The notes under the pieces: model-generated
What the model was told of the DNA's origin: nothing
What the model saw: the letters and a program-made list of their open reading frames with translations, nothing else
The model's database searches: none
Source of the DNA: an uncultured Lachnospiraceae bacterium
GTDB lineage: Bacteria; Bacillota; Clostridia; Lachnospirales; Lachnospiraceae
Assembly: GCA_949346185.1 (NCBI GenBank)
Contig: CASGVX010000002.1
Span: 1 to 34,746 of the forward strand
Length of the DNA stretch: 34,746 nucleotides
Reading direction: 5' to 3'
Shown: in pieces, positions 25,629 through 34,646 of the stretch
How the letters are laid out: each line of letters starts with the position of its first letter
Numbering within the stretch: position 1 is the stretch's first letter
Translations under genes and position numbers: made by a program

Positions 25629-27581
25629 TCAGTTTCTATTTTTTTCACTATTCATAATTTCAAACGCATATTCCCCCATTATTTTAATAATAATTTTGCG
25701 CTTTATTCTACAAAACAATTTTATATAATTTATTTTTTTTACTTGCGGTTGATAAGAAAGAACAAAATATGTTATCAAAATTATCATCTGTGCAACAGAA
25801 AATAAAAGATACCAAACTAAAATTTTATAAATCACTACACCTATCATAATTTTACCAATAATACACATTCCTCCAGTAATCATTAAAATCATCTTTTTTT
25901 TATGTTTTAAATAGATATTTATGATAAACGATATCAAAACTGCACATTCCATCCCTAACATAAGTTTAGGTATTCTTCCTAAGAACGCTATAAAAAACAA
26001 ACAAAATATACATAACAACATAGCTAAATTCCATGGATCGCTTAATTTACATTTTTCACGTAAGGGCAAAACATTTCCATTTACAAGATAATTTTCCCCC
26101 AAAAGATACCTATTCTTTATGATATTTTGAATATATTCAAAATGTCTCTTTTCGTATGAAATCGGGAAACTATTATTGTTCTTTTTGGCTTTATTCATTC
26201 TCTTTATTACTTCATTAACCCATGCCAAAATTGAAGAAAATGATCCATATGCTAATAATGCCAACATAAAACATGCCGTTTGAACATTATATAACATCTG
26301 TTCTGAAAATGCTACCGCAAAAAACCCAACAAAAAAGCGTAGTGGATATCCTACACCAACCAATATAAAAATTAACCAAGTTATTTTTTTTGCGCGTGCC
26401 ATTTCATAAAATATTGTTGAAATAAGCAATATAACTAAATTTATTAAGATAAAATCTCTTATGTTTCCTCCAAAAATAATTGTTAATAATACACAAACTA
26501 TAATTTTTATAAAGGCAATAGTAAATGATATTTTAATCATATGTCCTGGGTTCATAGCATCATTCGACAACAATCTATTTCTACATTCCGCCTCTTTATC
26601 TTCTTTCAACCCACGTATATCGTTAATTTGATATCTTGCTTGATACGCCAAAAAATCAAATATAAGTAAAACAAATAAAAGTTTCCATAAATACATTAAA
26701 TTTATCGTAACATCCATTAATATAATCCCATATAAAAATCCCAATACAATCAAGATCGGCTTTTGTAAATCCTGTCTTTTAGGATATATTAAATAGCGTA
26801 ATATATATTTAAAAGATTCACTCCTTCTATATATGTTTTGAGAACAACCTCTCAATCTATTTTTCTGATTCTCATGTGCTGTATCCCAAGCAAATTGTGC
26901 AACTTCCTTTGCCTTTGATGATGTCCGCAAAAACAGCAAAAAAGTCAATAACATTAATAAAACAGTTACAATAATTACAGCATAATCAAACCATTGTCTG
27001 GATTCAATTTCTAAAAACAACGATATAACCATCCCCATACTAAATAATATAGCAAAACAAGTTGCAGCAACATAACAGCCAAAATTTAATGCCGTGTGAG
27101 TTGACGTAATATGTTTAATATTTTGTGTTATAATAGGTGCAATGTATGCATTCCAATGTAAAAAATCTCCTCTGTTAAAATCATCATTTGATGTAGGAAT
27201 CAATTCATGCAACCTATCTTCCAGGTTTTGAATATAATAATATCTTAAAATATTATTTATTCCCAATACTACAAGGTACGCAAAAGCAGTAAAAAATATG
27301 AGCAAACTGAGCCAAAACATTACTCTGCTATATGTAACATTTTGATTTATTTTATTGCAAATTTTAGATATAGGGTCTGCACTCTCTATTTTAACATTTT
27401 GAAAAACAACAAATGACTTTTCCGTTTCACTATCAAGATATGATGCACCAAATAAAATTCCTAATATTGTACCTGCAACAGAAATCACTTGTAATATTTG
27501 ATTCTGAGTATTACGCTCATCTTCTCTGCACTCACTCAGTTCAGCAATAAGTTCATTTATCCTATTCTGGATATTATCCAT
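25629..27581 (-). CDS. Large polytopic membrane protein with UbiA-prenyltransferase-like C-terminal region
   Basis: 650 aa; N-terminal helix + 2TM (RINELIAELSECREDERNTQNQILQVISVAGTILGILFGASYL); later AYQARYQINDIRGLKEDKEAECRNRLL (cf. UbiA NDxxDxxxD) and VGYPLRFFVGFFAVAF (cf. UbiA xxLRxxxGxxA). Confidence 0.55.
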   Translation of the reverse strand: MDNIQNRINELIAELSECREDERNTQNQILQVISVAGTILGILFGASYLDSETEKSFVVFQNVKIESADPISKICNKINQNVTYSRVMFWLSLLIFFTAFAYLVVLGINNILRYYYIQNLEDRLHELIPTSNDDFNRGDFLHWNAYIAPIITQNIKHITSTHTALNFGCYVAATCFAILFSMGMVISLFLEIESRQWFDYAVIIVTVLLMLLTFLLFLRTSSKAKEVAQFAWDTAHENQKNRLRGCSQNIYRRSESFKYILRYLIYPKRQDLQKPILIVLGFLYGIILMDVTINLMYLWKLLFVLLIFDFLAYQARYQINDIRGLKEDKEAECRNRLLSNDAMNPGHMIKISFTIAFIKIIVCVLLTIIFGGNIRDFILINLVILLISTIFYEMARAKKITWLIFILVGVGYPLRFFVGFFAVAFSEQMLYNVQTACFMLALLAYGSFSSILAWVNEVIKRMNKAKKNNNSFPISYEKRHFEYIQNIIKNRYLLGENYLVNGNVLPLREKCKLSDPWNLAMLLCIFCLFFIAFLGRIPKLMLGMECAVLISFIINIYLKHKKKMILMITGGMCIIGKIMIGVVIYKILVWYLLFSVAQMIILITYFVLSYQPQVKKINYIKLFCRIKRKIIIKIMGEYAFEIMNSEKNRN

Positions 27582-27627
27582 TTCTTAATAACACCTTCCT
27601 ATTCTGTCAAGCCTTGAATGTAATTTT

Positions 27628-27834
27628 TTAAGGCTTTGACGTATTTTTGTTTACCTCTAAAACAGATCCAATTGTGATAAATATCGTAGTATCAGGTACC
27701 GAATAGCTGATTTGGGATATAGTTCTCAATGCATACTCTTTATTTGCTTTATAAAGGCTATTTTCCTTCTGTTCAACTATGATGATGAATCTTCCGTGTC
27801 TAAGGGGATCGTGTCCCAACTTCCTTCGTTCCAT
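27628..27834 (-). CDS. Possible small protein upstream of the UbiA-like gene
   Basis: 68 aa ORF MERRKLGHDPLRHGRFIIIVEQKENS...; 46 bp before the 650-aa gene; no recognised family. Confidence 0.3.
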   Translation of the reverse strand: MERRKLGHDPLRHGRFIIIVEQKENSLYKANKEYALRTISQISYSVPDTTIFITIGSVLEVNKNTSKP

Positions 27835-27974
27835 CTCTTTATCTATTTTTAACTATTATACTATTATTGTCAGAAAATTACAATTATTTAGTTATAAATA
27901 TAACTATCAGTTACAAGATTTTTATGTAACAAAAATTTTTTACTTGAAAATACACTTATGCAATTTTAATATAT

Positions 27975-28646
27975 TCATTTTACGTATGAATAATCCCCTT
28001 CCAAACAATACACCCCCGTCTGCTGGCTCGTCACCGTCTTAACCGAAAAAGGCAAAAACGTCCCATCATCATAAACAGTATAAACCGCAAACACCGCCCG
28101 GGCATAATCAAAATAACACTCCCCTCCCTCAGTCCTGCACGGTCTGCATATCCTGCAGAACACAAATCCATATTCCTCCCCATCCACGTATCTATAAGGC
28201 TGGATTACATATCCATCACCCCCGCATTCCTGCCTATAACCCGCCTTAATCATTTCAATGGCGCCATCACATAAACCGTACCCTCTTTCTTTTAAGGCCT
28301 TTTTATTTAGCATCTTGTAAACGGACGAATCATCTTCCGCCTGCATGGCGGCAACCACTTTATTCACATTTTCCCTGTATTCGCACACATCACCAGACAC
28401 TGCATCCGATGCAATCTGCCTGTCAAATTCATCTGCGGACTCTGACACATCATAGATGCCTCCCTCCCGCTTTTCCTCCTCTCGCTCTTCCAGCGAAGCA
28501 TCAAATTCCGCCTTTACATCATCCTTGCCAGCAGAATGATGCATATTGAGCACTGCATAAGCCACCACTAATATAAAACACGCTAATAAAATCACGACAT
28601 ACCCTCTCCAGCCACTGATTCTCCTATTGCCGCTCTTATTATTCAT
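27975..28646 (-). CDS. Membrane-anchored extracytoplasmic protein of the hydrolase operon
   Basis: Start MNNKSGNRRISGWRGYVVILLACFILVVAYAVL (ATG 28646); overlaps the previous gene by 8 bp; NTF2/TcpC-like layout is only a guess. Confidence 0.6.
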   Translation of the reverse strand: MNNKSGNRRISGWRGYVVILLACFILVVAYAVLNMHHSAGKDDVKAEFDASLEEREEEKREGGIYDVSESADEFDRQIASDAVSGDVCEYRENVNKVVAAMQAEDDSSVYKMLNKKALKERGYGLCDGAIEMIKAGYRQECGGDGYVIQPYRYVDGEEYGFVFCRICRPCRTEGGECYFDYARAVFAVYTVYDDGTFLPFSVKTVTSQQTGVYCLEGDYSYVK

Positions 28647-29655
28647 TTTCACCCTCCCATTCGCCCAGACGATAAAATTCATCATAATCTATGCTCGCAT
28701 AATTCCCAATATAATCATCGCACAACGAAGAAATATTTGCATAATGATTCCCGCCTGTTACAAACTTCTCGCTGGTCATTCCATCGCATACCGTTGTCAC
28801 TGGTCCATCTCCAAATCTGCCAATCACTATCCCGTACCGCTTTCCATATCTGCCGTTTTCCACGCAGATATCTCCCGGTTTCAGTTCGCCTGCCTCCACA
28901 CTGGTGGCTTTTGACGGCGTGAATTTCTCCCCTTTCAGCGCTTCCGGCGTCCTGCCCATCACATTCCTCATTACCCATGTAACGTACCCAAGTCCCCCAA
29001 GCCCCGGCCCCCTGCCTCCGTCTGCCATATACGGAGTATTGTCCTGTGACTCTTTTTTCAGATATCCCCAGTAGTAATCAAAGGAATCTGGCGAATATGG
29101 AATGCGTTCATTATACTCGCAGACAAGCTTTTTCAGCTGATATGCCAAGGATTGATCCCTTTCCACGCCAATCCCCGTCTCTTCTGATTCCTCTGCCACA
29201 GCATCCCCCCACTTCTTATATGCCTTTTCAAATGCCTGCATCTGCGCCTTTGACGGATGCAGCGCCTCCTCTCCAGAAAGCCCCTTCCATGCCAGGTTTC
29301 CATGATCGTCATAAAAATCCTGAGCAAGCATATTGTCGCCAGCACCCGCTTCGCTGTCATATCCCGATTCATCTTCTGGGTTGATGAAAGCCTCCTCCCC
29401 TATGTAATCATCCATTTCATGGGAAAAGGCATACTCATCCAATTCCTCCTCCGTCAAATCCTCGAAGCCCCCCTCTTCCACCGCATCGTCCCCCATGCTT
29501 TCACGAAGTAAATCCGTCAGCCTCTCTCCGGAAAGCCAGATGCAGGCAAGCCCTATGCAGACAAACGATGCCTGCCATAACCTCTTTTTCATCCTTTCTG
29601 CCTTTATCGCATTAGATACCTTTCCAAACACTCTCTTCAAATACCTTTCCGCCAT
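28639..29655 (-). CDS. Membrane-anchored NlpC/P60-like protein, apparently lacking catalytic residues
   Basis: 338 aa; N-terminal TM; acidic linker; GPGLGGLGYVTWVMRNVMG...LKPGDICVENGRYGKRYGIVIGRF aligns with the NlpC/P60 Cys and His motifs, but neither residue is present. Confidence 0.6.
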   Translation of the reverse strand: MAERYLKRVFGKVSNAIKAERMKKRLWQASFVCIGLACIWLSGERLTDLLRESMGDDAVEEGGFEDLTEEELDEYAFSHEMDDYIGEEAFINPEDESGYDSEAGAGDNMLAQDFYDDHGNLAWKGLSGEEALHPSKAQMQAFEKAYKKWGDAVAEESEETGIGVERDQSLAYQLKKLVCEYNERIPYSPDSFDYYWGYLKKESQDNTPYMADGGRGPGLGGLGYVTWVMRNVMGRTPEALKGEKFTPSKATSVEAGELKPGDICVENGRYGKRYGIVIGRFGDGPVTTVCDGMTSEKFVTGGNHYANISSLCDDYIGNYASIDYDEFYRLGEWEGENE

Positions 29656-29679
29656 GCTTTCCCTCCTCCTGTCCCAAAA

Positions 29680-32538
29680 CTACTTCCAAAATTCCCACAT
29701 CGGCTTCACCACGGAATGGTTCATGGTGCATTCTGAAACGATAAATTCTGCCGAATACGCCTTTAAATAATGCTTCTTGCTGCTATTGTCATTGGGATCG
29801 TTTACCAGCACCCGCCCCTTAGAGTCCAGGCCCCGAAGGACAATGAAATGGCCCCTTTTTGTAAATTCCGTCGTCGTTCCATAGCCCGTGGCCGACACGA
29901 TCACCGGATGCCCTTTCTTCAATGCCCTCCTGATTGCATTTGCATTGCAGACCTGCTGTCTGCACCCGACCTTCCAATGCCTTGCGCAATCAGGAAATAT
30001 CCTGTAATTCGCCCCGGAGCCGGCCAGGTAATATTTCCTGGCACCCGTAAACGCCACCACATGGTTCGGATAGATGCAGGCATTTTTCAGGTAACTGAGC
30101 ACCATGGCCAGGGATGCCACAGAACAGCCGCTGGAGGAAATATTTTTGCCCCCGAAGGGCACTCCCTTCCACCTGCCATCCCACTGGTAATATAGAGGAA
30201 TCCCCATGCCGCCTGCTTTCTCGGGTATCCGTACAGAGGGCTTGACATGCTCCATCGCCTCGTAATTTCCCGTAGCATTGGCAATCTCATAATCCGACAT
30301 ATCGTAGCTGGACTCCCCTGATGACAGGGACGCAAAATGCTCATAACTCCTGATCGGATCGCTGCCATAGGGCATCAGTTTAATGAGCCTTGCAAACCAG
30401 GGCCCGTTGTAATGCGGCACATACCTGCTCATGATATTTGCCCAGTGCCGGCCATTGAGCTCATATTTTACAGGCACGTTATTGCCATAGGTGACATCCA
30501 TGTAGGCCATGCGCACATAATCCAGGCACGACGAGGGCATGTACCACTCATACAGCCCCTTTTTCGTCCCAGGGTCTCCGCCATCATTTTTCAGCCCGGA
30601 GTTAAGCATGTTCTTAGACTCATCAAAGGTAAACCTGTCCTTCCCATCCCGCACGAAGTCATAGGAATATTCAAAATGGGGCTTAAAATCATCCATGATG
30701 GAATCAATATCCGCATCGCTTAAATGCACCCATTTTTTCTTCCTGTCATACTTGCCGATCTGCGCCGGCTCCCCATAGCGATAACCGGGGTCCGAGGCGG
30801 ACGTGTCCCCCGCATAATAGGTCTTTCCATCCGTCCCCCTGCTGTTGCCATACCTTCTTATAATCCTTTCCGCTTCCCTCAAGCGTTTCGGATAATCCTG
30901 GATATCATGGGCCACGCGCTCCGGATGAGCCCTGAAATATGAACTCAGGTGGGCCAGGCATCCTTCATATCCATATGCAAAATCATATACAGCCCCGGGA
31001 TTATTATCTGCAATCCACGCAAGCTGCGTGTCCTTCTTGGATATTTTGATCAGAACCTTGCTGTATGGCCCAGTCAGTTCCTTCCATAGGAATTTCAGTT
31101 GGTATAGCAGCTCATACTGATGCCCTGGATACGTCCTGCACAAATTTGCCCATCTTCCGCCCTGCCACTGGGCAATCCCGCCGCTATCCGTCTTGAATCC
31201 ATGCTCCGCAGACAGATTCCCCATAATAGCCGCACAGGCTACGTCGCTGAGCCCCTTGGCCTTGAAAAAATTCCAGCACGCCTCCTCTGCCGAATTTCCT
31301 ACCAGCTTTTTGTCTGCCCCGGCAGCGCCAGCCGGCTCGGCCGCTGATGACTTTCCCGCCATCCGCCTGCCGCTGCTTTCCAGGACCGCACTGCTTTTTC
31401 TGCTTCCCTGAGATGAATATTGTTTATTATTTGATTTAATGATTCTCCGGGCGCAGACGAAGTCCCTGCGGTACATAATCTTTTTGACGCAGATGCCGCT
31501 CTTCTTGCTGGCAGCATTCACAACCTTCCCATTTCCAATATAAATGGCAACATGACCCTCGTAGCATATGATGTCTCCAGGCATCAGCCTTTCCTGAGAA
31601 TAATCAGACTTGTCGCATACCCTCATGCCACAGTTTCTCTGAGAGGCCGAACTGTGCGGCAGGGAATACCCGAAATGCTCATAGACTTTCATAGTAAATC
31701 CAGAACAGTCGCAGCCCTTTGTCAGGCTTGTGCCGCCCCATGCATAGGGATTTCCTAGAAACCTGCAGGCATATTCCGCCACCTCGCTGCCAAGCCCCTC
31801 TGCCTTCCGGCTTTCTGCAGGACTCTCAGCGGGAGAAGCCGGGGAACTGCCCTTTCCCTTCAAGACCAGGCTATTGTAATTGTAAATGAAATTCTGCAGG
31901 ACTGACTGGAGGACCGGCTGCCAGTCGATCTGATACTGCCCCTCCAGGTCTTTCGTCGATACGTATACCGTCTTCCATTCGTAATCCGTATGCTTTTCCT
32001 TAATGACCTTTACCTTTTTAACCGTCTGGGGCGTGGCCTTCGGCCCTGCCGTTGCGTTCGGCCAGCTCTTCCCTGCATCCTTTTTATCCGGAATAAAGGG
32101 ATTTGGGGTAGGCCTTGGCGTATTTTTAGGATTAATGGATTCCTCATAGGTCACGAGCCGCTTTGTAGTATAGGTATGCTTCATCTGGATCTGCTTGGCA
32201 TCCGACACATACTCTGCATTGAAGGTCCTCACCGCCTTCAAAAGGCGCTTATACGAACTCCTGTCAATCATCATTCCCCGAAGATACTCATCCGAAATAA
32301 TATCCTCATCATCCGCGCATTCAATCAGCTTCTCGAGGGTGTAATTGGAAAAATCATAATTTTCAGGATGATTTACCGGCGATTTGAACAAGCCTGTCAG
32401 GAAATTCCATATGGCAAAGAGCCCGCTTACCAGGGCAATCACGCACAGCAGGGCAATAAGCACTGGCGACAGCGTCCCTAATATCTTGATAATGATTTTG
32501 CCCTTCTTCCTTTTCCTAACTGCGTCAATGATTCCCAC
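29680..32538 (-). CDS. Multidomain cell-wall hydrolase: TM + NlpC/P60 + phage-tail-lysozyme-like + C39-like peptidase domain
   Basis: NlpC/P60 GCDCSGFTMKVYEHFGYSLPHSS...YEGHVAIYIGNGKVVNAA; lysozyme-like AACWNFFKAKGLSDVACAAIMGNLSAEHGF-type stretch with GGIAQWQGGRW; C39-like IPLYYQWDGRWKGVPFGGKNISSSGCSVASLAMVL...RGHFIVLRGLDSKGRVLVNDP. Probable GTG start at 32538 after AGGAGGTGTGCGA. Confidence 0.88.
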   Translation of the reverse strand: MGIIDAVRKRKKGKIIIKILGTLSPVLIALLCVIALVSGLFAIWNFLTGLFKSPVNHPENYDFSNYTLEKLIECADDEDIISDEYLRGMMIDRSSYKRLLKAVRTFNAEYVSDAKQIQMKHTYTTKRLVTYEESINPKNTPRPTPNPFIPDKKDAGKSWPNATAGPKATPQTVKKVKVIKEKHTDYEWKTVYVSTKDLEGQYQIDWQPVLQSVLQNFIYNYNSLVLKGKGSSPASPAESPAESRKAEGLGSEVAEYACRFLGNPYAWGGTSLTKGCDCSGFTMKVYEHFGYSLPHSSASQRNCGMRVCDKSDYSQERLMPGDIICYEGHVAIYIGNGKVVNAASKKSGICVKKIMYRRDFVCARRIIKSNNKQYSSQGSRKSSAVLESSGRRMAGKSSAAEPAGAAGADKKLVGNSAEEACWNFFKAKGLSDVACAAIMGNLSAEHGFKTDSGGIAQWQGGRWANLCRTYPGHQYELLYQLKFLWKELTGPYSKVLIKISKKDTQLAWIADNNPGAVYDFAYGYEGCLAHLSSYFRAHPERVAHDIQDYPKRLREAERIIRRYGNSRGTDGKTYYAGDTSASDPGYRYGEPAQIGKYDRKKKWVHLSDADIDSIMDDFKPHFEYSYDFVRDGKDRFTFDESKNMLNSGLKNDGGDPGTKKGLYEWYMPSSCLDYVRMAYMDVTYGNNVPVKYELNGRHWANIMSRYVPHYNGPWFARLIKLMPYGSDPIRSYEHFASLSSGESSYDMSDYEIANATGNYEAMEHVKPSVRIPEKAGGMGIPLYYQWDGRWKGVPFGGKNISSSGCSVASLAMVLSYLKNACIYPNHVVAFTGARKYYLAGSGANYRIFPDCARHWKVGCRQQVCNANAIRRALKKGHPVIVSATGYGTTTEFTKRGHFIVLRGLDSKGRVLVNDPNDNSSKKHYLKAYSAEFIVSECTMNHSVVKPMWEFWK

Positions 32539-32581
32539 TCGCACACCTCCTGACTGCAAACTTCCCATGCGTAATCAGGAC

Positions 32582-32612
32582 AGTATAGCCATAACCCCCC
32601 GGCAAAGCGCAA
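32582..32612 (-). promoter_or_regulatory. Copy 3 of the shared 31-bp promoter-like element (upstream of the hydrolase operon)
   Basis: Plus-strand AGTATAGCCATAACCCCCCGGCAAAGCGCAA; minus strand reads TTGCGC-19-TATACT. Confidence 0.75.
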
Positions 32613-32628
32613 TACCAGCGGAAATGGC

Positions 32629-32659
32629 AAAAAAATAGCACCTCAAAGGATTGAGGCGC
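32629..32659 (-). terminator. Terminator of the par operon
   Basis: Minus strand GCGCCTCA-ATCCTT-TGAGGTGC then TATTTTTTT. Confidence 0.8.
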
Positions 32660-32724
32660 TCTCAAACTTTTCCATAAAAAAAGATTGCCACACGGCCTTG
32701 CGGCCATGCAGCAACCCAGTAAAT

Positions 32725-33339
32725 CTACCAATCATCGTCCCCAAACAGATTTGCGCATCTGGCAGGGCGCTTCCTTTCAGATTTCGGGGGAATTCCGGCC
32801 TGTGCCTGCCCAGGCATTTCATCTGCTCCTCCAGATTCCGCCTGCCGCCCCCTCTCCGGCACCTTACGGCTCATTGCATCGCCTTCTATCTGCGACATGT
32901 ATCTGTTAAAGCCAGCAAGATCAGATGCAATGGACAATTCCTCGTTCCTGTCAAAATCAAGGTACGAAGGAATCCACTCATCTTCCGGCCTGTCAACTAT
33001 CTCAATGGATTTAATCAGAATCTCCCGCACGATATTTGAAATCTTATAGGGCGATGCATCAATCCATTCCATCCACTGGAGAATCTCAGGACTGTCTTTC
33101 AAATTCAGCTGCAGGGAAACAATCTTGCTCATCTCCGAATCGTCCCTGCTATCCACGCAAATCCTTCCAATGCAGACAAACTCTTTCGTCCTGATATATG
33201 ATAAGAGGGCATTTTTTACAAGGAAGCTGACCTTGCCTGATTTTTCCTCGGAATCCTCCATCACGATATCATGCCATATACGGAGAACCTTATCCGTCCT
33301 GCTCTTGCTCAAGCGGAGGGAGTATCTTTCTCTGCTCAT
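32725..33339 (-). CDS. ParR-like DNA-binding partner of the ParM-like protein
   Basis: 204 aa; directly downstream of the actin-like gene; MSRERYSLRLSKSRTDKVLRIWHDIV; SD GGAGGAAAT. Called mainly from position. Confidence 0.55.
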   Translation of the reverse strand: MSRERYSLRLSKSRTDKVLRIWHDIVMEDSEEKSGKVSFLVKNALLSYIRTKEFVCIGRICVDSRDDSEMSKIVSLQLNLKDSPEILQWMEWIDASPYKISNIVREILIKSIEIVDRPEDEWIPSYLDFDRNEELSIASDLAGFNRYMSQIEGDAMSRKVPERGRQAESGGADEMPGQAQAGIPPKSERKRPARCANLFGDDDW

Positions 33340-33363
33340 ATTTCCTCCATTCCATCCCGCATC

Positions 33364-34599
33364 CTATTCCCGGCTTGCCACCATCTGCTTATACAGGCCG
33401 AGGGAAACCGCATAAACCGGGTCCGTAATCTCCTTCTCCACGAACCTTCCCTCCTCTTCCACGATTCCATGGAATACATTTTCGGGATTACTGCAGGCAA
33501 GTATCACCTTGTCAGACAGATACTGCCTTTTCTCGTCGCAGTATTCTTTGATAAAGGGATAGAACACGCTTCCCGACCCTCCGGCAACCAGAATCATCTT
33601 GACCTTTAAGAGGTTGTCAAACTTCTCCAGCAGATGCTCAATCAGCTTTTCAGAGGCCGCCGTCGTCTCCCTGTCCTTCAATTCCCTGACACTGATATCC
33701 TTAACCTGCCCTTCCCCGTCCAGATAATGGATAACCTCGCCTCGTTCCGCCAGCTCATCCATCATGTAATCGTGATATCCAGCGGCATATCTGCTGATTT
33801 CCTCCGTAACCCTCTCATTGATATTCATCATGGCATATTCCGTATTAGAATTGGCACCCACAACGGACTGGTCCACGTCAACGAGCGCCTCTCCCATGGT
33901 CTTATATCCCCCATCCAGGACAACAGAAGGCAGATTGTCAAACATCTCATCCACATCGTTCCCCTCCTCATCCATCAATTCATTGATGATGGCGAGAATG
34001 GTCTGCCCATTGCACGTGACATTCTTATTTACATGGAAAGATACTTCCCTTTCCTCATTCGTTCCCATGACGATGCCTAATTGAATCGGCTGGTCCCCAT
34101 CTTTTCCAATCAGATAGTTCCTGATGAGAACCCTGTATTCCGTCAGATAAGACTGCGGCAGGGAAACCCCCACCTGAATATCCCACTGGTCTGCCTCTTC
34201 GAGCATAAATGTCTCCACCTTGCTGTTTGATTTCGTATACTCCTCGTACTTAACGAGGCCATATGCGATCAGCGTCTTCAAGGTCATCTCAAATTCTCTT
34301 GTCGTAAAACGGCTCACCGTATAAAACCCCTGCATGATGCCGTCCGTATTCTCAGCCTTCTTGCTGCGCAGCAGATATGTCCTGGCCACCTCTCCTACTG
34401 TATATGAAACGCCGTCATATGTACTCTGAATAAAATTATCATCCACTCTTCTCAGGCTGTAATCTCCATCTTTCAGGCTATCATTCTGGATGCAGACAAA
34501 CGGTATATTGAACACAAGCTTGTTTACCGTCACCTTCCCGCCAGAAAACCCGGCGTCAACCGCAACACGAATCGTTTTGCTTTTTTTAGATGCACTCAT
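33364..34599 (-). CDS. ParM/Alp-like actin-family plasmid segregation protein
   Basis: MSASKKSKTIRVAVDAGFSGGKVTVNKLVFNIPF...; phosphate-1 motif VDAGFSGGK; PSVVLDGGYKTMGEALVD; LVAGGSGSVFYPFIK. Start MSASKK preceded by AAGGGAGAG. Confidence 0.8.
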   Translation of the reverse strand: MSASKKSKTIRVAVDAGFSGGKVTVNKLVFNIPFVCIQNDSLKDGDYSLRRVDDNFIQSTYDGVSYTVGEVARTYLLRSKKAENTDGIMQGFYTVSRFTTREFEMTLKTLIAYGLVKYEEYTKSNSKVETFMLEEADQWDIQVGVSLPQSYLTEYRVLIRNYLIGKDGDQPIQLGIVMGTNEEREVSFHVNKNVTCNGQTILAIINELMDEEGNDVDEMFDNLPSVVLDGGYKTMGEALVDVDQSVVGANSNTEYAMMNINERVTEEISRYAAGYHDYMMDELAERGEVIHYLDGEGQVKDISVRELKDRETTAASEKLIEHLLEKFDNLLKVKMILVAGGSGSVFYPFIKEYCDEKRQYLSDKVILACSNPENVFHGIVEEEGRFVEKEITDPVYAVSLGLYKQMVASRE

Positions 34600-34646
34600 A
34601 AAATACTCTCCCTTCACTTCGCATTTATTTTCATCTTTCTTTTTCT

